Part shown: piece by piece, positions 26,659 through 35,673 of the stretch
Layout: each line of letters begins with the position of its first letter
Position numbering within the stretch: the first letter of the stretch is position 1
NCBI RefSeq assembly: GCF_001620065.1
Contig: NZ_LQGV01000003.1
Location: forward strand, 186,001 to 250,000
Reading direction: 5' to 3'
Length of the DNA: 64,000 nucleotides
Source of the DNA: Microbacterium sp. TNHR37B
Lineage (GTDB): Bacteria > Actinomycetota > Actinomycetes > Actinomycetales > Microbacteriaceae
Program-made: the position numbers and the translations under genes
The notes under the pieces: model-generated
What the model saw: only the letters and a program-made list of their open reading frames with translations
Database searches by the model: none
Told to the model about the DNA's origin: nothing

Positions 26659-27739
26659 GCTCCTCGCGCTCCTCGACCGACAGGAACGCCCCGGCGGCCG
26701 CGTTCAGCTGGAACGCCTCGAGGTCGTCGAGCGAGTAGTCGAAGGTCTCGGCGAGAAGCGCCAGCTCGCGGGTCAGAGACGTGCGGCTCATCGTGCGGTT
26801 GTCGACGTTGACCGTGACCGAGAATCCGAGCTGGTAGAGGAGGTCGAACGGGTGGTCCTCCATCGTGGTGCCCCAGCTGGCGATCGCCCCGGTCTGGAGG
26901 TTGGACGACGGCGAGAGCTCGAGCGGGATCTCGCGGTCGCGCACCCAGTGGGCGAGGTCTCCGAAGGTGACGAAGGTCTCTTCCCCCTTCTGCGACACCA
27001 CCTCGAGGTCTTCCGCGATCCGGACGCCGTGGCCGAGGCGCAGGGCGCGGCCGTCGATGAGCGCGGAGCGGATGGAGTCGAGCCCCGCCGCCTCCCCCGC
27101 GTGAACCGTCACGGGGAAGAACTGCTCGGCGAGATAGTCGAACGCCTCCCGGTGGCGGGAGGGCGGGAAGCCGTCCTCGGGACCCGCGATGTCGAAGCCG
27201 ACGGCGCCGCGTCCCCGGAAGGCGACGGCGAGCTCGGCGATCTCCCGTGCCCGATCGGTGTGGCGCATCGCGGTGATGAGCTGCCCGACGCGGATGTCGT
27301 CGCCGCGGGCCTCGACCGTGTCCTCGCCCTCCTCGATTCCCTCCTGCACGGCCTCGACGGCCTCCTCGAGCGTCAGGCCGGCGGCGAGATGCTGCTCCGG
27401 AGCCCAGCGGACTTCGCCGTAGATGACGCCATCGGCGGCCAGATCCTCCACGAACTCCTTGGCCACGCGGCGCAGCCCCTCCCGCGTCTGCATGACAGCG
27501 GTGGTGAGGTCGAACGTCTTCAGGTACTCCACGAGCGAGCCGGAATCGCTCTGCCCCTCGAACCAGTCGGCGAGGGCGTCGGCGTCGGTCCGGGGAACCT
27601 CGAGCCCGATCTCGTCGGCGAGCTCGATGATGGTCTGCGGGCGCAGAGCACCGTCGAGGTGGTCGTGCAGCGACACCTTCGGCAGGGAGCGGATCGAGAC
27701 GCCCTGCAGCTTCGCGTCGCCGTGCTGATCGATGGCCAT
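26624..27739 (-). CDS. add: adenosine deaminase
   Basis: Deaminates (deoxy)adenosine to (deoxy)inosine. The 371-residue zinc TIM-barrel protein has SLHDHLDGALR (metal ligands His25 and His27), the catalytic block VTVHAGEAAG, the second metal region LRLGHGVRI and NVDNRTMSRTSLT, the TDNR-type variant found in actinobacterial enzymes. It is the last gene of the nucleoside uptake and salvage operon, 44 bases after deoA. Its 3' end overlaps the DUF559 frame. Confidence 0.95.
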   Translation of the reverse strand: MAIDQHGDAKLQGVSIRSLPKVSLHDHLDGALRPQTIIELADEIGLEVPRTDADALADWFEGQSDSGSLVEYLKTFDLTTAVMQTREGLRRVAKEFVEDLAADGVIYGEVRWAPEQHLAAGLTLEEAVEAVQEGIEEGEDTVEARGDDIRVGQLITAMRHTDRAREIAELAVAFRGRGAVGFDIAGPEDGFPPSRHREAFDYLAEQFFPVTVHAGEAAGLDSIRSALIDGRALRLGHGVRIAEDLEVVSQKGEETFVTFGDLAHWVRDREIPLELSPSSNLQTGAIASWGTTMEDHPFDLLYQLGFSVTVNVDNRTMSRTSLTRELALLAETFDYSLDDLEAFQLNAAAGAFLSVEEREELIELIGEGFDR

Positions 27740-27783
27740 GATTCTCCCGGGGTGTGAGGAATGGAGGTGGGGGTGCCGCCCGC

Positions 27784-29091
27784 TCAGGCGGTGATGCGCT
27801 CCCGGACGAGCGGCGAACGGGCGGGGGCCTCGTCACCGATCGTCCACGCGCCGTCGAGGGCGTCGAGAGCGCGGGCGAAGCGGTGCTCGTCGTCGGCGAG
27901 GAGGGTAAAGACGGGCTGTCCGGGAGCGACCCGATCGCCGGGCTTGACGTGGAGATCGATACCGGCGGCGTGGATGACGGGGTCCTGCGCGCGGGCACGT
28001 CCGGCGCCCAAGCGCCACGCGGCGACGCCGAAGGGAAGCGCCTCGAGCGCCGTGACGACGCCCTCACGATCGGCGACGACGGTGTGGGTCTCCCGAGGGG
28101 CGGGAAGCGGGGCGTCCGGGTCGCCGTCTTGGGCGCGGATCATCCGGCGCCACGCGTCCATGGCCCGGCCGTCGGTCAGCGCTGCCTCGACGTCGGCGTC
28201 CGGCTGGCCGGCGAGCGCGAGCATCTCGCGCGCGAGCGCCACCGTCAGCTCCACGACATCGGCGGGTCCCCCGCCGGCGAGGACCTCCACCGACTCCCGG
28301 ACCTCGTTGGCGTTGCCGATCGCCAGGCCCAGCGGCGTGTTCATGTCGGTGAGCAACGCCGTCGTCGCCACTCCGGAGTCGGTGCCCAACGCCACCATGG
28401 TCCGCGCGAGCTCCCGCGCGCGGTCGACGTCGCGCATGAAAGCGCCGGATCCGAACTTGACGTCGAGGACGAGCGAGTCGGTACCCTCGGCGATCTTCTT
28501 GGACATGATGCTCGACGCGATGAGAGGGATCGCCTCGACCGTGCCGGTGACGTCACGAAGGGCGTAGAGCCGCTTGTCGGCCGGCGCGAGGCCGGAACCG
28601 GCCGCGCAGATGACCGCACCCACGTCGCGCAGCTGGGCGAACATCTCGTCGTTGGACAGGGCGGCGCGCCACCCCGGGATCGACTCGAGCTTGTCGAGCG
28701 TGCCGCCGGTGTGCCCGAGCCCGCGTCCCGACAACTGCGGAACGGCCACACCGAACGCGGCGACGAGCGGGGCGAGCGGCAGGGTGATCTTGTCACCGAC
28801 GCCTCCCGTGGAGTGCTTGTCGACGGTGGTCTTGCCCAGGCCCGCGAAGCTCATACGCTCCCCCGAGGCGATCATCGCGTCGGTCATGACGCGGATCTCG
28901 TCCCTCGTCATCCCGTTCAGGAGCACAGCCATCGCGAAGGCCGCCATCTGCGAGTCGGCGACGTACTCACGCGTGTAGGCGTCGACCATCCACCGCAGCG
29001 CATCCTCGGCGACGGCACCGCCGTCACGCTTGGTGCGGATCACGTCGACCGCGTCGAAGGGCTCCACGTCGGGCGTGGTCGGGCTGCTCAT
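27784..29091 (-). CDS. deoA: thymidine phosphorylase
   Basis: Splits thymidine or deoxyuridine with phosphate into base and deoxyribose-1-phosphate. 435 residues with the family signature SGRGLGHTGGTLDKLES, phosphate loop KHSTGGVGDK and the block DVKFGSGAFM. The C-terminal PYNP-like alpha/beta domain is complete. ATG overlaps the cdd stop codon (ATGA). Confidence 0.95.
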   Translation of the reverse strand: MSSPTTPDVEPFDAVDVIRTKRDGGAVAEDALRWMVDAYTREYVADSQMAAFAMAVLLNGMTRDEIRVMTDAMIASGERMSFAGLGKTTVDKHSTGGVGDKITLPLAPLVAAFGVAVPQLSGRGLGHTGGTLDKLESIPGWRAALSNDEMFAQLRDVGAVICAAGSGLAPADKRLYALRDVTGTVEAIPLIASSIMSKKIAEGTDSLVLDVKFGSGAFMRDVDRARELARTMVALGTDSGVATTALLTDMNTPLGLAIGNANEVRESVEVLAGGGPADVVELTVALAREMLALAGQPDADVEAALTDGRAMDAWRRMIRAQDGDPDAPLPAPRETHTVVADREGVVTALEALPFGVAAWRLGAGRARAQDPVIHAAGIDLHVKPGDRVAPGQPVFTLLADDEHRFARALDALDGAWTIGDEAPARSPLVRERITA

Positions 29092-29486
29092 CGGGCGGCC
29101 TCCAGATCTCGGGGCCCGAACGCGTCGGGCAGGACTTCGTCGATCGTGCGGATGCCGGACACCGTCTCCAAGAGCATGCCCGGCAAGGCGAACTCGTTCA
29201 GGAGCTGGCGGCATCGACCGCACGGCATGATGGTCTCGCCGTCGTTGTTGACGCACACGAATGCGACGAGCTGGCCGCCGCCGGACATGTGCAGGTCTCC
29301 CACGAGGGCGCACTCGGCACAGAGCCCGACGCCGTAGGAGGCGTTCTCGACGTTGCACCCGGACACGACGCGTCCGTCGCTGACGAGGGCGGCCGCCCCC
29401 ACCCGGTAGCGCGAGTACGGCGCGTACGCGCGCTGCATCGCCTCGGTCGCGACGGCGCGCAGATGGTCCCAATCGATGTCGGTCAT
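29088..29486 (-). CDS. cdd: cytidine deaminase
   Basis: Deaminates (deoxy)cytidine to (deoxy)uridine. 132 residues with the zinc site CAEC (Cys56, catalytic Glu58) and MPCGRCRQ (Cys89, Cys92), plus the substrate block SGCNVENASYG. This is the short tetrameric class. It starts one base from the end of the permease gene and overlaps deoA. Confidence 0.95.
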   Translation of the reverse strand: MTDIDWDHLRAVATEAMQRAYAPYSRYRVGAAALVSDGRVVSGCNVENASYGVGLCAECALVGDLHMSGGGQLVAFVCVNNDGETIMPCGRCRQLLNEFALPGMLLETVSGIRTIDEVLPDAFGPRDLEAAR

Positions 29487-29487
29487 G

Positions 29488-30768
29488 TCATCCCTTGATG
29501 TACGGCTTGCCGGCGGCGGCGGGTCCGCGGATCTGTCCGGCGAAGCCGGCGACCGCCAGGATCGTCACGATGTACGGCAGCATCAGCATGAACTCGCTCG
29601 GGATCGGGGTCTTCAGGATCGTGAGCAGGTTCTGGAGGTTCGTCGCGAACCCGAACAGCAGTGCGGCCAGGGTCGCCCGGATGGGATCCCACCGACCGAA
29701 GATCACGGCGGCCAGAGCGATGAAGCCGAGGCCGGCGGTCATGTCCTTGCCGAACTCCGGAACCGAGACGAGGGTGAAGAAGGCGCCGCCGATGCCGGCG
29801 ATGGCCCCGGCGAGCGAGACGTTCCAGAACCGCGTCGCGGCGACCTTGATGCCCACGGTGTCGGCTGCCTGCGGGTGCTCGCCCACGGCGCGGAGCCGAA
29901 GGCCCCAGCGCGTGCGGTAGAGCCCCCACGCCACGATGGCGACCGTCACGAACATCAGATAGACGATGAAGGTCTGGTTGAACAGCACCGGCCCGATGAC
30001 GGGGATGTCGCTGAGCAGCGGGATCTCGATGCGTCCGAACCGCTCGGGACGGTTGAGCTGGGCCTCGTTCGGCACGAGAAGAGCGCCGTAGAGGAACCCG
30101 GTGAGGCCGGTGACCAGGACGTTCAGGACAACGCCGACGATGACCTGGTCGACCAGGTACTTGATCGCGAAGGCCGCCAGCACGAACGCCACGAGCACAC
30201 CGCCGACCATGGCGCCCAGGAGCCCGATGAAGGGATTCCCGGTGATGCTCGACAGCAACGCCGCAGAGAACGCCCCGAGGAGCAGCTGCCCTTCGATCGC
30301 GACGTTGACGACGCCGACCCGCTCACCGATGACACCGCCGAGCGCGCCGAAGACGAGCGGCACCGACAGCGACACCGCGCCGAACAGCAGGCTCGGGAGC
30401 GGGACGAGGCCGCCCGCCGCCGCCCAGACGAGGAAGGCGAAGACGCCCACGACGCCGAAGACGGCCGCGATCCACAGCGGAACCGGTCGATACGACCACG
30501 CGATCCACGCGGCCCAGAGAGTGAGGGCCGCCAGCACCGCCACCAGCAGCCACGTCGTCAGGCCGGTGGGCAGTTCGACGTCGGGGATGGCGATGGCCGA
30601 CGACGGGTCGCCCAGCCGGAAGATGGAGGTGCCGCCACGGGGGGCGACCGCGAACAGCACCGTCAGCAGCACGGTGACGATCGCGAACACCGCGGGCACC
30701 TTCAGGCGCCGCTCCTTCACGACGTCGAGCTGGATGGTCCCGTCGGCTTCGAGAGCGGGGGCGCTCAT
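29488..30768 (-). CDS. nucleoside ABC transporter permease 2
   Basis: Membrane subunit of a BMP-type nucleoside importer. 426 residues, about ten hydrophobic segments. The family region NVAIEGQLLLGAFSAAL and the C-terminal block LRAVGEHPQAADTVGI identify it as the second permease (NupQ/YufQ-like, BPD_transp_2 family). ATG overlaps the stop of permease 1 (ATGA), and the stop lies against cdd, tying uptake to salvage. Confidence 0.9.
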   Translation of the reverse strand: MSAPALEADGTIQLDVVKERRLKVPAVFAIVTVLLTVLFAVAPRGGTSIFRLGDPSSAIAIPDVELPTGLTTWLLVAVLAALTLWAAWIAWSYRPVPLWIAAVFGVVGVFAFLVWAAAGGLVPLPSLLFGAVSLSVPLVFGALGGVIGERVGVVNVAIEGQLLLGAFSAALLSSITGNPFIGLLGAMVGGVLVAFVLAAFAIKYLVDQVIVGVVLNVLVTGLTGFLYGALLVPNEAQLNRPERFGRIEIPLLSDIPVIGPVLFNQTFIVYLMFVTVAIVAWGLYRTRWGLRLRAVGEHPQAADTVGIKVAATRFWNVSLAGAIAGIGGAFFTLVSVPEFGKDMTAGLGFIALAAVIFGRWDPIRATLAALLFGFATNLQNLLTILKTPIPSEFMLMLPYIVTILAVAGFAGQIRGPAAAGKPYIKG

Positions 30769-32072
30769 GCCGTCACCGCCTTCTTGGCCGCCTTGGCTCG
30801 CGCCTTGGCCGCCTTCTCGAGGTCCGTCTTGGGGAGGAAGAACACGGCGCGCAAGAGCGGCGGCGCCGCGATGAACAACACGATGAGCGACTGGACGACC
30901 AGCACGATGTCCACCGGGATGCCCTGGGCCTGCATCGAGAAGGATCCCGCTTTGAGCGCGCCGAAGAGGATGCCGGCCGCGAAGGTGCCCCAGGCGCGGC
31001 TGCGGCCGAGGAGGGCGACGGTGATCGCGTCGAACCCGATGCCGGCGTCGATCGTCGCACCGAAGCCGGTGGTCACGTTCCCCTGGATCTGGTTCATCGC
31101 TGCGAGGCCCGCAAGCCCGCCGGCGAAGAGCATGGCGTAGACATAGAGCCGCTCGACGTTGATGCCCGCGGCGCGCGCCGCGTGGGGGTTCTCCCCCACC
31201 GCACGCATCCGAAGACCGAGGCTCGACCGCTCGATCACCCACCACACCAGGAGGGTGGCGGCCACGACCACCACGAAGCCCCAGTCCAGCTGCGGGAAGA
31301 GCGGCCCCAGGAGGTCGGGGAACTGCGCGGTGACCGGCGTCGGCTGCGACTGCGGCTGGTTCTGTCCTTCCATCTGCAGCAGCCCCGGCGTGCGGAGCAT
31401 CCACATGAGGAGGTAGAACGCGACGTAGTTAAGCATGATCGTGAGGATCACCTCGTGGGCGCCCGTCTTCGCCTTCAGGATCCCGACCAGGCCGCCCCAG
31501 AGCGCGCCGCCGACGATGCCGGCCAGCAGCGTGACGGGCAGGTGGATCCAGATCGGCAGGTCGAGGTTGAACGCGAACAGGCCCGCGAACATCGCGCCCA
31601 CCAGCATCTGGCCGCGCGCGCCGATGTTGAACAGTCCCACCCGGAAGGCCAGGGCGACGCCGAGACCGGCGGCGATCAAGGGAGCGGCGAAGCCGAGCGA
31701 GTTGGTCAGAGGACGGATCTGCGCTTCGAAGCTCGCCCCACGGAAGTTGAACACCGCGCCGCGGAAGAGTGCCTCGTAACCGTTGTAGACGGCGTTCCAG
31801 ATCGCGGCGAAGGTGTCCCCCGGCTGCGCGAAGAAGTAGCCGGCCGCTGCCTGCACGTCGGAGTTCGTGATCGCGATCAGCACGCCGCCGACCACCATCG
31901 CCAGCACGATCGCGAGGATCGTCGTCATCGCGCTGCCGCGCAGCAGTTCCTTGAGGAACACACTGGAACGGGGAGGCGGTGGCACCTCCTCACCGGTCAG
32001 CGGGCCGCTGGCCGGGGGGAGCTGTTCAGTGGGGCGGGCGCCATCGGCCGCGCCCGGCATCGTGCCGCTCAT
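30765..32072 (-). CDS. nucleoside ABC transporter permease 1
   Basis: Membrane subunit of the same importer, 435 residues. It has a 45-residue Pro/Ser/Gly-rich cytoplasmic start, about nine hydrophobic segments, the family block LFNIGARGQMLVGAMFAGL and MRAVGENPHAARAAGI (YufP/NupP-like). A Lys/Ala-rich tail ends the protein (LEKAAKARAKAAKK). It overlaps the ATPase gene by four bases. Confidence 0.9.
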   Translation of the reverse strand: MSGTMPGAADGARPTEQLPPASGPLTGEEVPPPPRSSVFLKELLRGSAMTTILAIVLAMVVGGVLIAITNSDVQAAAGYFFAQPGDTFAAIWNAVYNGYEALFRGAVFNFRGASFEAQIRPLTNSLGFAAPLIAAGLGVALAFRVGLFNIGARGQMLVGAMFAGLFAFNLDLPIWIHLPVTLLAGIVGGALWGGLVGILKAKTGAHEVILTIMLNYVAFYLLMWMLRTPGLLQMEGQNQPQSQPTPVTAQFPDLLGPLFPQLDWGFVVVVAATLLVWWVIERSSLGLRMRAVGENPHAARAAGINVERLYVYAMLFAGGLAGLAAMNQIQGNVTTGFGATIDAGIGFDAITVALLGRSRAWGTFAAGILFGALKAGSFSMQAQGIPVDIVLVVQSLIVLFIAAPPLLRAVFFLPKTDLEKAAKARAKAAKKAVTA

Positions 32073-33583
32073 GCCGCAACCTCCGCATCCGTCGCACCGG
32101 CCATCATCAGGCCGAGGGTGTCCCGGGGCGTGTCGCCCGGGACGATACCGACGATCGCGCCGCGGTACATCACCGCGATCCGGTCGGCGAGAGCGGTCAC
32201 CTCATCCAGCTCGGTGGAGATCACCACGACGGGGATGCCGGCGTCACGGGTCTCGATGATCCGCTTGTGGATGAACTCGATCGATCCGACGTCGACCCCG
32301 CGCGTGGGCTGCGCGGCGACCAGGAGCTGGAGATCACGGCTCATCTCGCGGGCGATCACGACCTTCTGCTGGTTGCCGCCGGAGAGCTTCCCGGCCGGCG
32401 TCTGCGGCCCCTGCGTACGGATGTCGTACTCGGCGATGCGGGCCCGGGCGAACGCGTCCAGCGCCGCACGTCGGATGGTGCCTGCGCGGCTGAACTCGGG
32501 GTCGCTCGATCGATCGAGAATGAGGTTCTCGGCGACCGAGAACCCGCCCACGAGCCCGTCCTCGGTGCGGTCCTCGGGGACGAAGCCCACGCCCGACTCC
32601 AGGATCCCCCGCACGCTCTTGCCCACGAGTTCCGTGGTGCCCAGGCGGATGGACCCCTCCACGCGGGGGGCGAGGCCGACGATGGCCTCGACGAGCTCGG
32701 TCTGGCCGTTTCCCTGCACTCCCGCAATGGCGAGCACCTCGCCGGGCCGCACGTCGAAGCTGACCCCGTCCACGACGATCCCGCCCTCGGCGGTGAGGAC
32801 GCGGAGGTCGCGCACCGAGAGCCCGCCCTCCCGGAGCTGCGGGGCCCCCTTCTGCACGGTCAGCTCGACGGCACGTCCGACCATGAGCGAGGCCAGCTCG
32901 GTGTTCGTGGCGGTCGGCGAGGCCTCCCCCACGACCTTGCCGAGGCGGATGACGGTGATACGGTCCGCGACTTCGCGGACCTCACGCAGCTTGTGGGTGA
33001 TGAAGACGATCGAGGTTCCCTCGTCGCGCAGTTGGCGCATGATCGCCATGAGCTCGTCGGTCTCTTGCGGGGTCAGCACCGCGGTCGGCTCGTCGAACAC
33101 GAGCACCTTGGCGTCGCGGGAGAGCGCCTTGATGATCTCCACCCGCTGCTGCACCCCGACCGGGAGGTCGCCGACGAGCGCGTCGGGGTCGATCTGGAAC
33201 CCGAAGCGCTCGGCGACCTCGCGGACGTGCTGCCGGGCCTTCTGGATGTCGAGACGCCCGAGACCCTTGGTCTCCTCGTGTCCGAGCATGACGTTCTCCG
33301 CCACGGTGAACACGGGGATCAGCATGAAGTGCTGGTGCACCATGCCGATGCCGGCCGCCATCGCGTCGCCCGGACCGCGGAAATGCTGGACCTCGTCGTC
33401 GAGGAGGATCTCGCCCTCGTCGGCCTGGTACAGGCCGTAGAGCACGTTCATGAGGGTGGACTTTCCTGCGCCGTTCTCGCCGAGGAGGGCGTGGATCTCC
33501 CCCGGCTGGACCACGAGGTCGATGTGGTCGTTGGCGACGAGGCTGCCGAATCTCTTGGTGATCCCGCGTAGCTCGAGCTTCAT
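32069..33583 (-). CDS. nucleoside ABC transporter ATP-binding protein (two ATPase domains)
   Basis: Energises the nucleoside importer. 504 residues with two ABC cassettes, as in RbsA/YufO. The first has Walker A GENGAGKST (35-43), VHQHFMLIP Q-loop and a Walker B ending VFDEPTAVL. The second has a degenerate Walker A (AIAGVQGNGQTEL) and signature LSGGNQQKVVIAREM. The ABC signature of the first cassette is weak (DLPVGVQQRVEI). It is preceded by the BMP lipoprotein gene on the same strand. Confidence 0.93.
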   Translation of the reverse strand: MKLELRGITKRFGSLVANDHIDLVVQPGEIHALLGENGAGKSTLMNVLYGLYQADEGEILLDDEVQHFRGPGDAMAAGIGMVHQHFMLIPVFTVAENVMLGHEETKGLGRLDIQKARQHVREVAERFGFQIDPDALVGDLPVGVQQRVEIIKALSRDAKVLVFDEPTAVLTPQETDELMAIMRQLRDEGTSIVFITHKLREVREVADRITVIRLGKVVGEASPTATNTELASLMVGRAVELTVQKGAPQLREGGLSVRDLRVLTAEGGIVVDGVSFDVRPGEVLAIAGVQGNGQTELVEAIVGLAPRVEGSIRLGTTELVGKSVRGILESGVGFVPEDRTEDGLVGGFSVAENLILDRSSDPEFSRAGTIRRAALDAFARARIAEYDIRTQGPQTPAGKLSGGNQQKVVIAREMSRDLQLLVAAQPTRGVDVGSIEFIHKRIIETRDAGIPVVVISTELDEVTALADRIAVMYRGAIVGIVPGDTPRDTLGLMMAGATDAEVAA

Positions 33584-33698
33584 ATCAAAACCCTATCCGG
33601 CGCCCCCGCTCCGGCGGGAGGGCGCCATCGATGTCACTGCGGACGACACTCGGGGCGAGCCGCTTGCGCAGGCTCGCCCCGAGTGGTGAGTGGTCAGA

Positions 33699-34820
33699 TC
33701 ACGGGGAGTTCTTCGACTCCACCTTGATCTCGCCCGAGACGATCGCCTTCTGCAGGGCGGCGATCTCGTCGGTCAGGCCCGCCGGGAGCTTCGACTCGAA
33801 GTCGTGGAAGCTCGAGAGCTTGACGCCCTCGTTCTCGAGGGTGCCGACGTAGGGGGCCGGGTCGAAGCTGCCCGCGGCAGCGGCGACGGTGGCGTCGTAG
33901 ACCGCGACGTCGATGGCCTTCATGATCGAGACGAGCGTGATGTCGGCGACGCTGTCGTCGGCGACGGCGAGGTCGCTGTCGACACCGAGCATCAGGGTGT
34001 CCTTGCCGCTGTCGGCGATGGCCGCCGCCGCGCTCTTGTAGATGGGGCCACCGACGGGGAGGATGACGTCCACGCCCTGGTCGAGCACCGAGTTCGCGGT
34101 CTGCTTGGCGGTGTCGTTCGCGTCGAAGCCGCCGGTGAAGGCGCCCTTCTGCGACTCGACGTCCCAGCCGAAGACCTGGACGTTGGCACCCTTGTCCTCG
34201 TTGTACTTGTCCACGCCCAGCTTGTAGCCGTCCATGAACACGGCGACCGACGGGATCTGCATGCCGCCGAAGGTGCCGACCTTGTTCACGCCCGCCTGAG
34301 CCGACCACGCCGCGGCGGCGTAGCCACCGAGGTAGGCGGCCTCAGCCGTGTTGAAGACGAGCGGCTTGATGTTCGGAGCGTCGGTCTTGCCGTCGAAGTC
34401 CGTGTCGGCGTAGTCGTCGATGATCGCGAAGTTGAGGTCGGGGTTGGCCTTGGCAGCCTCGACCGTCGCGGCAGCGAGCTTGAAGCCGACCGAGATGATC
34501 AGCGTGCAGCCCTCGGAGATGGCGGTGGTCATGTTCGGGCTGTAGTCGTTGTCGTTGGTCGACTCGAACTCCAGCGGCTTCACGCCCAGCTCCGCAGCGG
34601 CCTTGTCCATGCCGTTCTTGGCCGACTCGTTGAACGACTTGTCGTTCCAGCCGCCCGCGTCCGAGATCAGGCAGGGCTTGAAGCCATCGACGACGGTCGG
34701 TGCGCTGGCACCGGGCGACGACGGGCTCGCCTGCGGGGCGCTCCCACAGCCGGCGAGGGCCGCGACGAGCAGAGTTGCTCCCGCGATACCCGCAAACTTC
34801 TTGGTGGTCGAAATGGTCAA
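33699..34820 (-). CDS. BMP-family nucleoside-binding lipoprotein
   Basis: Extracellular substrate-binding protein of the nucleoside importer. 373 residues with a lipoprotein signal peptide (lipobox LAGC, Cys25). The mature part is of the PnrA/BmpA type: ISDAGGWNDKSFNESA near the start, and VGTFGGMQIPSVAVFMDGY, then VILPVGGPIYKSA. TTG 34820 is chosen because GGAGG lies five bases before it. First gene of the operon that runs to add. Confidence 0.92.
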   Translation of the reverse strand: MTISTTKKFAGIAGATLLVAALAGCGSAPQASPSSPGASAPTVVDGFKPCLISDAGGWNDKSFNESAKNGMDKAAAELGVKPLEFESTNDNDYSPNMTTAISEGCTLIISVGFKLAAATVEAAKANPDLNFAIIDDYADTDFDGKTDAPNIKPLVFNTAEAAYLGGYAAAAWSAQAGVNKVGTFGGMQIPSVAVFMDGYKLGVDKYNEDKGANVQVFGWDVESQKGAFTGGFDANDTAKQTANSVLDQGVDVILPVGGPIYKSAAAAIADSGKDTLMLGVDSDLAVADDSVADITLVSIMKAIDVAVYDATVAAAAGSFDPAPYVGTLENEGVKLSSFHDFESKLPAGLTDEIAALQKAIVSGEIKVESKNSP

Positions 34821-34869
34821 GTGTGCCTCCACGGACGAAGACCCGCGGACTTCGCGGGCATGCGGGATC

Positions 34870-34875
34870 AAGTTA
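34870..34875 (-). promoter_or_regulatory. candidate -10 box of the nucleoside operon
   Basis: TAACTT on the minus strand, about 50 bases from the lipoprotein start. The -35 region is not clear. An ATCCTG-CT-CAGGAT palindrome lies further upstream at 34962-34975. Confidence 0.35.
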
Positions 34876-35085
34876 CCGATTGTGTCCGCTGATTTGCACG
34901 CTGAGCAGGCCGTTCAGCCCGAATGGTTACAAAGACGCAATGAACCCGTCATGCAGCACGCATCCTGCTCAGGATCGACCGGTTTCCGACGGCCGGGAGC
35001 GCCGTGCGTAAGCCTTCGGATGCGCACCGTTGAAAGCGCTCGCTCGGGTCCGAGCTCTCGCTAGGGTCAGAGCGGAGGGAGACCG

Positions 35086-35649
35086 ATGTCGAACAGACGT
35101 GGACGCGAGGGCGCCGCGCTCGTCGCGGTGACCGTGGTGGCGGTCTGGGCCCTCCAGGGTCTGCCCGCCCTGTTCCTCCTGCGCGTCGTCTATCCGGCTG
35201 GGCAGAGCGGGATGGGCTCGGTCCTTGCCTTCTGGACCGGCCCCGAATGGGTGGGCGCGCTCCCCGTCTTCGCGGCCGCACTGTGGTGCTGCCTCGAACG
35301 GGGCTTCCCCTTCCCCCGTGCCGCGCGACCGAACCTCATGGTCAGCGCCGTGCGCGCCACGATCGCGTACGCGGTCTTCGCGATGGCGGCCGGGTACCTG
35401 TTCGTCCTCTTCCGCGTCGTCGAGGGGTCCGACGTCACCTCGCTCGCGCTGTTGGCGGGTCCGGCGAACGTCGCCTGGACGGGGACCGTCGGCGCCCTCT
35501 TCGTCGGCATCCTCGTTCCGACGATCCTGCTGCACCCTCGGGGCGACGCCGCCCTCGCACCGGAGCCCGTCGACCGTGACGCGGCCGAGGAAGACGCGAT
35601 CGTCGAGGCGATCGCCGCACGGAAGCCGGATGGGGACGGGCGCCCCTGA
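35086..35649 (+). CDS. membrane protein of unknown function
   Basis: 187 residues with four hydrophobic segments (about 10-35, 50-70, 85-110 and 125-150) and a charged C-terminal tail rich in Asp/Glu/Ala. A TAGGGT box at 35062-35067 and a GGAGGGAG ribosome site support ATG 35086. No family is recognised. It converges on manC. Confidence 0.7.
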   Translation: MSNRRGREGAALVAVTVVAVWALQGLPALFLLRVVYPAGQSGMGSVLAFWTGPEWVGALPVFAAALWCCLERGFPFPRAARPNLMVSAVRATIAYAVFAMAAGYLFVLFRVVEGSDVTSLALLAGPANVAWTGTVGALFVGILVPTILLHPRGDAALAPEPVDRDAAEEDAIVEAIAARKPDGDGRP

Positions 35650-35673
35650 CCACCTGCCCGGGAGCCGTCCCGA

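Noticed and set aside
28360..28385. CACTCCGGAGTC in deoA as another copy of the 85-bp repeat family
   Set aside because: Only the 8-base core is shared, there is no matching partner end at 85 bases, and it lies in conserved coding sequence.
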